Assembly: GCA_031278025.1 (NCBI GenBank)
Contig: JAITLF010000339.1
Coordinates: 1 to 11,642, forward strand
Reading direction: 5' to 3'
Source: Treponema sp.
Lineage (GTDB): Bacteria > Spirochaetota > Spirochaetia > Treponematales > Breznakiellaceae
Length of the DNA: 11,642 nucleotides
Shown here: positions 6,974-11,642 of the stretch, one piece after another
Position numbering within the stretch: the first letter of the stretch is position 1
Layout: every line of letters begins with the position of its first letter
Position numbers and translations under genes: made by a program
Notes under the pieces: model-generated
Database searches by the model: none
Seen by the model: the letters and a program-made list of their open reading frames with translations, nothing else
What the model was told of the DNA's origin: nothing

Positions 6974-7453
6974 ATGGCGGGACACAATCGCAAGCATGAT
7001 TTCTCAGTCAATACTATCATAGGCCCTAATTCTTCTGTTTACGGGGATGTAGAAACCGGCGGTTTTACCCGGGTTGACGGTAGCCTGCGGGGCAACTTGT
7101 CCGCAAATGGTCGGGTTGTTGTAGGGGAAAAGGCACGGATGAAAAGCAATGTTTCCGGGACTTCCGTTACCATTGGAGGCGTGGTCCTGGGGAACATCCT
7201 GGCGAGCGAGCAGATTATCATCCTGGCTACGGCCCTGGTTGTGGGGGACATCATTACCCGGCGGATCAGGGTCGATGAAGGTTGTTTGATCCAGGGCAGG
7301 GTGATGGTCTGCCCGAATGAAGACACCTGGAATCAGGCCGTAAGAGAATCCCAGGATACTCAAAGGGTAAAATCGGCGATTGCCGGTGGAGACCCGGTTT
7401 TTGAGGTAAACGCCGCTTTTTCCCTGCACGGGGAAAGTTATGGCCAAGATTGA
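6974..7453 (+). CDS. Bactofilin (DUF583) family cytoskeletal protein
   Basis: The 159-residue protein has the beta-helical bactofilin core at about 14-112, with the typical repeating pattern of small and hydrophobic residues: TIIGPNSSVYGDVE, RVDGSLRGNL, VTIGGVVLGNI and CLIQGRVMV. Bactofilins polymerise without nucleotide into cytoplasmic filaments at the membrane and scaffold cell-wall enzymes. A polar tail of about 45 residues follows the core. The ATG at 6974 follows GAGAAG by only 2 nt, so translational coupling to the M23 gene 10 bp upstream may help. The last 14 bp overlap the start of the DUF327 gene, indicating one operon. The neighbouring membrane M23 peptidase is its most likely partner. 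Confidence 0.92.
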   Translation: MAGHNRKHDFSVNTIIGPNSSVYGDVETGGFTRVDGSLRGNLSANGRVVVGEKARMKSNVSGTSVTIGGVVLGNILASEQIIILATALVVGDIITRRIRVDEGCLIQGRVMVCPNEDTWNQAVRESQDTQRVKSAIAGGDPVFEVNAAFSLHGESYGQD

Positions 7454-8009
7454 TTTCTCCGATACGGTGTTTCTAAACCCTGCCTCTTATGCCAATGTCC
7501 GAAATGAGACAAAAAAGAAGGATCCCCTTAAGAACAAAATCCAGGGAAAGCCTGCGGTAGGCTCTTCCCCAAAGCCGCGTTTTTTCGATGTTTTAGAAGA
7601 AACGGTTCGGGAGGCCGCCGGACCATTGCCGTCCGAGACCGCCTCGGAAGAGGTCCTTCAGGAATTGCTGGACGATGTGCACAGCGCCGGTGATGCCCTG
7701 AAAACCCGTCCGTTTCCGGAAGAAATCAGGCGGTATAAGCAGGCGGTACGGGGTTTTATTCATTACGTAGTTGAAAACGGGTATGCTGTGGAAAAACAAA
7801 CCGGCATTCCCAACTATTTAAAGCCCGGATTTAAGGGGCAGCGGGGAAGTGACGCAGCGAAAGGCCGTACCGGCTTTCATCTGATACAGGTGGTGGATCG
7901 GAAACTGGAACAATTAGCGACGGGAATCCTGGCGGGTCAGACATCTCAACTTGAACTATTGGCGCGAATAAATGAAATCGCCGGGATCCTTATCGATTTA
8001 TTGCATTGA
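7440..8009 (+). CDS. DUF327 (YaaR-like) family protein
   Basis: The protein has 189 residues, about 40 more than the compact Bacillus YaaR because of a polar N-terminal extension (1-60). The conserved helical region starts at EVLQELLDDV (71-80) and includes RRYKQAVRGFIHYVV (97-111) and VDRKLEQLATGIL (152-164), which I recognise as the DUF327 pattern. It is predicted to be alpha-helical and soluble; the molecular function of the family is not established. GGGGAAAG (7429-7436 region) precedes the ATG, which overlaps the bactofilin gene by 14 bp. The PSP1-family gene follows after 44 bp. In Bacillus subtilis yaaR also lies near a PSP1 gene (yaaT/ricT), so the pairing is conserved over a large distance and suggests a shared process. 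Confidence 0.85.
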   Translation: MAKIDFSDTVFLNPASYANVRNETKKKDPLKNKIQGKPAVGSSPKPRFFDVLEETVREAAGPLPSETASEEVLQELLDDVHSAGDALKTRPFPEEIRRYKQAVRGFIHYVVENGYAVEKQTGIPNYLKPGFKGQRGSDAAKGRTGFHLIQVVDRKLEQLATGILAGQTSQLELLARINEIAGILIDLLH

Positions 8010-8040
8010 CGGTGCCGGGCGGCGGCGTCTCTAATAAAAA

Positions 8041-8046
8041 AGGAGG
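8041..8046 (+). promoter_or_regulatory. Ribosome binding site deciding start 8054
   Basis: A perfect AGGAGG sits 7 nt before ATG 8054. An in-frame TTG at 8006 overlapping the preceding stop has no such site, so the shorter protein is preferred. Confidence 0.85.
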
Positions 8047-8053
8047 AAGTGTT

Positions 8054-9034
8054 ATGAGTGATGCCGATGACTATGATATATCACGGGAAGATAATGAAGA
8101 GGATATTTCCGCGCTGGAGGATACCGGCGATGAGGGTATAACCCAGACTGATGTGATTGTTACACCAACGGACAGCCTTGAACCTCTGTCGCCGGGGACC
8201 CCGGTATACCGGCTGAGGCTTTCGTATTCTAATGAAACCTTTTTAGCGGCCTACCCTGGTATTTTTTTGCACTGCGGCAGGCGGGTTCTGGTTCCTACCC
8301 GTTATGGCAGGGATCTTGCCCAGATCATAGGCCCCTTACCGCGTTCGGATATCCGGGGGTATTCCGGGATTGTCAGGATAGAGCGGCCCGCAGATGAGGA
8401 GGACTTGGCAAAGGCAGCTGCTAATAACGAACTGGAAACCGAAGCCTTTGGCATCTGCAAGCGAAAAATAGCAGCCCACAACCTGGAAATGAAGCTGGTT
8501 TCTGTTCATTACCTTTTGGACGAACCGAAAATCCTTTTCTTTTTTACGGCGGATTCACGGGTGGATTTTCGGAACCTGGTCAAGGGCCTGGTAAGCGTGT
8601 TTAAGGCCCGTATAGAGCTGCGGCAGATAGGGGTCAGAGACGAAGCCCGGGTTGTCAGCGGCATAGGGGTTTGTGGCAGGGGATACTGCTGTCATACGAT
8701 TTCGGACAAATTGAAACCTGTTTCTATCAAGATGGCAAAAGACCAGAACTTGTCCCTGAATTCTATGAAAATATCCGGCATGTGCGGGAGGCTTCTCTGC
8801 TGCCTGGCCTATGAACATGCTTTCTACAGTGAACAACGGAAACTCGTCCCCCAAGAAGGGTGTAAAATCAACTATGATGGTTCGATATGGAAGGTACAGG
8901 AAGCAAATGTGATAAGCGGAACGGTGGCGCTGACCTGCGAAGACGGACGTTTTCTCCGCCTTTCGGGATCGCAATTCGAAAAAATCGACGGCCGCTGGCG
9001 TGTCAAAGAAGAAAACCTAAAAGGGCCGGTTTAG
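8054..9034 (+). CDS. PSP1 domain protein, RicT/YaaT-like
   Basis: From ATG 8054 the protein has 326 residues. The first 30 are very acidic. The PSP1 C-terminal domain covers about 125-215 (VDFRNLVKGLVSVFKARIEL, 170-189) and is followed by two cysteine clusters: Cys207, Cys212, Cys213 and Cys244, Cys249, Cys250 (CGRGYCC and CGRLLCC). In Bacillus RicT forms the RicAFT complex, which carries iron-sulfur clusters and directs RNase Y mRNA cleavage; the conserved cysteines fit cluster binding here, but partners RicA and RicF are not in the window. The role in this organism is therefore inferred. It is the last gene of the M23-bactofilin operon and faces cheB, 89 bp away. Confidence 0.88.
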   Translation: MSDADDYDISREDNEEDISALEDTGDEGITQTDVIVTPTDSLEPLSPGTPVYRLRLSYSNETFLAAYPGIFLHCGRRVLVPTRYGRDLAQIIGPLPRSDIRGYSGIVRIERPADEEDLAKAAANNELETEAFGICKRKIAAHNLEMKLVSVHYLLDEPKILFFFTADSRVDFRNLVKGLVSVFKARIELRQIGVRDEARVVSGIGVCGRGYCCHTISDKLKPVSIKMAKDQNLSLNSMKISGMCGRLLCCLAYEHAFYSEQRKLVPQEGCKINYDGSIWKVQEANVISGTVALTCEDGRFLRLSGSQFEKIDGRWRVKEENLKGPV

Positions 9035-9123
9035 TTAGTTATGGTGCGGAGCTTGTGATTTTAGGACAAAAATCCACAAATGCAACTGGCTCTTAGGTCC
9101 CCGCAAACAAGACGAAGGACAAG
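9035..9123. other. Short convergent gap between the PSP1 gene and cheB
   Basis: The 89-bp gap contains an AT-rich imperfect stem, GATTTT with AAAATC around 9056-9073, but no convincing intrinsic terminator for either strand. Confidence 0.4.
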
Positions 9124-10263
9124 TTACTGTCGGGGGGTTTTTGCAATGGTACAGATTCGGCTGGCCATGTTTTGCAGGGAAACCTGTTCCTGCACATGGC
9201 CCAGTTCGAAGGCAACTCGGGGCATACCGTATACCACAGCGCTCTTCTCATCCTGACCCAGGGTCATCCCCCCTTCCTGGTAAATAGCTCCCAACTGTTC
9301 AGCGCCATCCCGGCCCATGCCGGTCATGATGACCCCTAAAGCGTGATTACCGTAGGCTTTGGCCACTGAAGCGAAGAGTACGTCCGCAGACGGGCGATGG
9401 CCGCTTACCGGCGGACCGTCCGACAAGTGGGCGATCGCCGCAAGAGACTTCCGCTCAACTTCAAGGTGTTTGTTTCCCTGTGCGATAAGAACACGTCCGG
9501 GGCGGATAAGATCGCCGTCTTCCGCTTCCTTGACTTCCAAGGGACAAAGCCGGTCAAGGCTTCTGGCAAATTCTGCGGTGAACCCCGGGGGCATGTGCTG
9601 GACGACAACTATAGGAACGGTCAAATCCTTGTCCAGGTTGGCAAAGACCGTCCGCAGAGCGTCAGGACCGCCGGTAGAAATGCCAATGGCAATAATCTCG
9701 GTCTTTCCGAGCTTCCGCAGGGGAACCGGCGGTGTAGCGCTGGCAGACGCTTTCACATGTCCACCTATGTCCGCTAAGGTGCCCTCCGGTTTTTTAGGGA
9801 CGCCCGCCGGAAAAGATGAAGACGGAGCGGAAATTTTCTTCCCCTGACTACGCCGGTATTGACTACCATAGACCAGGAGCAGATTGGTCAAATTATGCTT
9901 TACGGAAGTCAGATCCTCCGACACTGAACCGGAAGGTTTCATAATAAAATCGCTGGCCCCCAGAGTCAAGGCTTCCATGGTGATTTCCGCCCCTCGCCGG
10001 GCGATAGAAGAGAGAATAATGACCGGAATGAAAATACCGCGATTTTTCCGCTCTTTAAGAAAATCAATACCGTTCATTTCCGGCATTTCAAGATCCAAGA
10101 CTATGACATCCGGGTTGATTCGGGGTATCTTCTGCAAGGCAAAACGCCCGTTCATTGCCTTATCCGCAATTACCAGTCCGGGGGTTGATTCTACCATGTG
10201 ACCAATAAGGTTACGCATCAGCGCCGAATCGTCGACAATCAGGACTGATATTTCATCTGCCAC
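9124..10263 (-). CDS. cheB: Chemotaxis methylesterase/glutamine deamidase CheB
   Basis: The 379-residue protein has a receiver domain (about 5-125) and a C-terminal methylesterase domain (about 187-375), joined by a flexible Ser/Pro/Lys-rich linker. Receiver residues include Asp11-Asp12, phospho-acceptor Asp57 (LDLEMP) and Lys109. The catalytic triad is seen as Ser196 in GISTGGP, His223 in QHMPP and Asp319 in MTGMGRDGA, so the enzyme looks intact. CheB removes methyl groups from chemoreceptor glutamates when phosphorylated by CheA, giving adaptation. Start: GTG at 10263, with GGAGA 7 nt upstream. It lies 36 bp behind cheR on the same strand, a two-gene adaptation operon. The length is ordinary for the family (about 350-390). 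Confidence 0.96.
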   Translation of the reverse strand: MADEISVLIVDDSALMRNLIGHMVESTPGLVIADKAMNGRFALQKIPRINPDVIVLDLEMPEMNGIDFLKERKNRGIFIPVIILSSIARRGAEITMEALTLGASDFIMKPSGSVSEDLTSVKHNLTNLLLVYGSQYRRSQGKKISAPSSSFPAGVPKKPEGTLADIGGHVKASASATPPVPLRKLGKTEIIAIGISTGGPDALRTVFANLDKDLTVPIVVVQHMPPGFTAEFARSLDRLCPLEVKEAEDGDLIRPGRVLIAQGNKHLEVERKSLAAIAHLSDGPPVSGHRPSADVLFASVAKAYGNHALGVIMTGMGRDGAEQLGAIYQEGGMTLGQDEKSAVVYGMPRVAFELGHVQEQVSLQNMASRICTIAKTPRQ

Positions 10264-10299
10264 AATATACTCTCCTTAACCGTATACGGCCTACCGCAG

Positions 10300-11121
10300 T
10301 TATATAAATTTCCGGTAAAACGTTGCCCATTGGGTCTTAACAAACTCGAATTTGGTATCCATCCCGAAAAGGGATTCGGAATGTCCAATAAACAGGAACG
10401 ACTTGGGTGCCATGGAATCCCAGAAACGGTTTATCACCCCGTTCTGCGCGGCTTCATCAAAATAAATGATTACATTGCGGCAGAATACGATATCAAGATT
10501 TCTGAGCCCTGAATCATTTTTCAGATTATGGTAGTCAAACCTGATTTTGGACATAATACCCGGGCGAACCTTATAACCGCCTTCTATTCTGTCAAAATAC
10601 CTTTTAAGATAGGCACTGGGAATACCACTGATACGATTGTCCGCATAAAATCCTTCTTTGGCCGTCAAAAGGCATTTAAGGCTGATATCGCTGGCTACAA
10701 TCTCGTACTTCCAAGACGGCGGCAGAATTTCACTCATCAGCATGGCTATGGTATAGGGTTCCTCACCGGTGGAGCAGCCGGCGCTCCAAATCTTCAGAGT
10801 TGTACTGGCGCATCCCTTCCTGTTTTTCAACAATTCCGGCACGACAAAATGTTCCAACGCGTCAAAATGAGCCTGATTCCGGAAAAAACGAGTCAAATTT
10901 GTGGTAATGGAGTCAAGAAAACTCTTTAGTTCTTCCTTATCTTTTGAAATCGTTGAAAAATAAGTTTTAACCGAATTAAGGCTTTTTTCCCTAAGCCGCT
11001 CCTTGAGTCTGCTTTCCAGGATAGACCGGTTGGTTGAAGTAAAATGGATACCACTCTCATTATAAATAAGAGTTCGATATAATCCAAAATCAACATCGGT
11101 TAAAAACACATTACCCATCAT
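10300..11121 (-). CDS. cheR: Chemotaxis protein methyltransferase CheR
   Basis: With the ATG at 11121 the protein has 273 residues, typical for CheR. An N-terminal helical domain contains TTNLTRFFR (73-81), the CheR hallmark; the SAM-binding domain has WSAGCSTGEEPYT (112-124), SDIS (144-147), FCRNVIIYF (213-221) and IGHSESLF (245-252). It methylates glutamates of chemoreceptors using S-adenosylmethionine, opposing CheB. It lacks the C-terminal pentapeptide-binding TPR extension. Start choice: an ATG at 11130 is also in frame (276 residues), but the best promoter places its -10 box TACTAT over that codon, leaving ATG 11121 (or the next codon, 11118) exactly 7 nt downstream. Neither start has a Shine-Dalgarno sequence. 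It is co-directional with cheB, 36 bp apart. Confidence 0.95.
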   Translation of the reverse strand: MMGNVFLTDVDFGLYRTLIYNESGIHFTSTNRSILESRLKERLREKSLNSVKTYFSTISKDKEELKSFLDSITTNLTRFFRNQAHFDALEHFVVPELLKNRKGCASTTLKIWSAGCSTGEEPYTIAMLMSEILPPSWKYEIVASDISLKCLLTAKEGFYADNRISGIPSAYLKRYFDRIEGGYKVRPGIMSKIRFDYHNLKNDSGLRNLDIVFCRNVIIYFDEAAQNGVINRFWDSMAPKSFLFIGHSESLFGMDTKFEFVKTQWATFYRKFI

Positions 11122-11128
11122 GTTATTC

Positions 11129-11158
11129 ATAGTAAGGGTTTGGGAGGGTAGATGTCAA
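11129..11158 (-). promoter_or_regulatory. Promoter of the cheR-cheB operon
   Basis: On the minus strand a perfect -35 TTGACA (11158-11153) is followed after 18 nt by -10 TACTAT (11134-11129; 4 of 6 to consensus). The ATG at 11121 begins 7 nt beyond the -10 box, so the transcript would begin at or next to the start codon. Confidence 0.65.
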
Positions 11159-11269
11159 TTGGCAGCTACAAAAATTAACTATAGTATCGCTGGTTATTGT
11201 TCACATTCTGCCGGTAAATGGCGCCGATATTAAACGATTGTTGCGCTTCGCTCATAAATAGAGTGGGGC

Positions 11270-11420
11270 TGTAAAAGAAGTGCAGGTGGTGATGCAGAAA
11301 ATATGATAAGTCACACCTGGCCATAGTTGATGGTGATGGTTATTTGCATAGTTCCATTTTACCGTCTTCCCGCCATATTGCCTTTTTTAGCATACTTTCT
11401 GCATCACCACCAGTTTTACA
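11270..11420. repeat. Long imperfect inverted repeat, cruciform- or MITE-like
   Basis: GGTGGTGATGCAGAAA (11285-11300) has its exact reverse complement at 11396-11411. The arms extend inwards to 20 of 21 matches (11285-11305 and 11391-11411), and outwards TGTAAAA (11270-11276) recurs inverted at 11414-11420 after spacers of different length. The 85-bp centre contains a further GATGGTGATGG motif. No reading frame of transposase type lies inside. It could be a small non-autonomous element or a regulatory dyad. Confidence 0.65.
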
Positions 11421-11442
11421 CCGTCTGCCCCCACGTGTCCAA

Positions 11443-11457
11443 AGGACCCAGGGTCCT
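11443..11457. repeat. Palindrome AGGACCC-A-GGGTCCT with an extra half-site
   Basis: AGGACCC (11443-11449) and GGGTCCT (11451-11457) are exact complements; a third GGGTCC follows at 11460-11465. The symmetry is operator-like and lies about 75 bp before the small frame at the right edge, but no regulator is known. Confidence 0.5.
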
Positions 11458-11491
11458 AAGGGTCCGAAGGCCCCCAAACCCCTCAAAGGGA

Positions 11492-11532
11492 TTGTTTTTT
11501 CGAGGGTTTGGAGTATATTAGTACCAGAGGAG
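11492..11532 (+). promoter_or_regulatory. Candidate promoter and ribosome binding site for the right-edge frame
   Basis: TTGTTT (11492-11497), 16 nt spacer and TATATT (11514-11519) resemble -35/-10 boxes. AGAGGAG (11526-11532) follows and stands 6 nt before ATG 11539 (3 nt before ATG 11536). The -10 box is so close to the ribosome binding site that the leader would be short. Confidence 0.4.
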
Positions 11533-11538
11533 CGAATG

Positions 11539-11619
11539 ATGATTGATAGGTTAAAATGCCGGCCCCCCCGTTGCGAAAAACGGGCAATAAGTTACCCCCC
11601 CCCCCCCATTCGTTTCTAG
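11539..11619 (+). CDS. Small or broken reading frame with a 13-C homopolymer
   Basis: After AGAGGAG, the frame ATG ATT GAT AGG (also ATG 11536, one codon earlier) encodes 26 residues, MIDRLKCRPPRCEKR and a Pro-rich end, stopping at TAG 11617-11619. It contains seven C at 11563-11569 and 13 C at 11595-11607. With one C more or fewer, both alternative frames after the tract are free of stops to the window edge. It may be the 5' end of a longer, phase-variable or frameshifted gene, or chance sequence. I recognise no domain. A hairpin CCCGTT / AACGGG (11567-11584) lies inside it. Confidence 0.3.
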   Translation: MIDRLKCRPPRCEKRAISYPPPPIRF

Positions 11620-11642
11620 CGCACCCACCCCCTCCCCCTTCT

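Larger units (their letters stand above)
11159..11520. other. AT-richer intergenic region upstream of cheR with palindromes but no gene
   Basis: No reading frame here has a ribosome binding site or recognisable domain. The region holds the long inverted repeat 11270-11420, the palindrome 11443-11457 and an imperfect inverted repeat, CCAAACCCCTC (11474-11484) with GAGGGTTTGG (11502-11511), one base bulged. Confidence 0.5.

Noticed and set aside
8006..8053. TTG start giving 16 extra residues for the PSP1 protein
   Set aside because: AGGAGG lies 7 nt before ATG 8054, while the TTG overlaps the stop of the preceding gene without a binding site.
11281..11420. Riboswitch or tRNA-like structure upstream of cheR
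   Set aside because: The inverted repeat lies upstream of the cheR promoter and so would not be in its transcript; no tRNA arms or known riboswitch core were seen.

Overview
The window looks like chromosomal DNA of a spirochaete, most likely a Treponema-like organism (possibly of the gut or termite-gut group). This is inferred from the gene set and style: a cheR-cheB chemotaxis pair, a membrane M23 peptidase followed by bactofilin, DUF327 and PSP1 genes, many second-messenger domains, a broken lipoprotein gene and moderately high G+C. No rRNA or tRNA gene is visible, so the assignment is not proven.

Layout. At the left edge (1-466) there is the start of a minus-strand gene, perhaps a transposase, and a decayed minus-strand lipoprotein gene. 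Next come two plus-strand genes (467-3625): a protein with a cyclic-nucleotide-binding (CNB) domain and a degenerate GGDEF domain, then a larger CNB / degenerate GGDEF / DHH-DHHA1 protein resembling GdpP-type cyclic-di-AMP phosphodiesterases. A convergent intergenic region (3626-4149) carries about ten tandem copies of a 21-bp unit. A minus-strand gene (4150-5379) encodes a protein with two HD domains, the second a complete HD-GYP c-di-GMP phosphodiesterase. A gene-free, GC-rich divergent region (5380-5916) ends in a near-consensus promoter for a tight plus-strand operon (5917-9034): M23 peptidase, bactofilin, DUF327 (YaaR-like) protein and PSP1 (RicT/YaaT-like) protein. Facing it is the minus-strand cheR-cheB operon (11121 down to 9124). 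The right edge (about 11131-11642) holds the cheR promoter, a long inverted repeat, palindromes and the start of a short reading frame that runs into a 13-C homopolymer.

How the genes fit together. Three themes stand out: nucleotide second-messenger sensing and breakdown (CNB-GGDEF, CNB-GGDEF-DHH, HD-GYP); cell shape and wall remodelling (M23 peptidase with bactofilin); and chemotaxis adaptation (CheR methyltransferase and CheB methylesterase). Both recognisable GGDEF domains lack the catalytic motif, so the window encodes probable sensing and degradation of cyclic dinucleotides but no synthesis.

The less expected signals are two genes (467 and cheR) whose -10 boxes sit exactly 7 nt before an ATG with no Shine-Dalgarno sequence, suggesting leaderless mRNAs; the 21-bp repeat array; and the 13-C tract inside a short frame in which both slipped frames stay open to the window edge.
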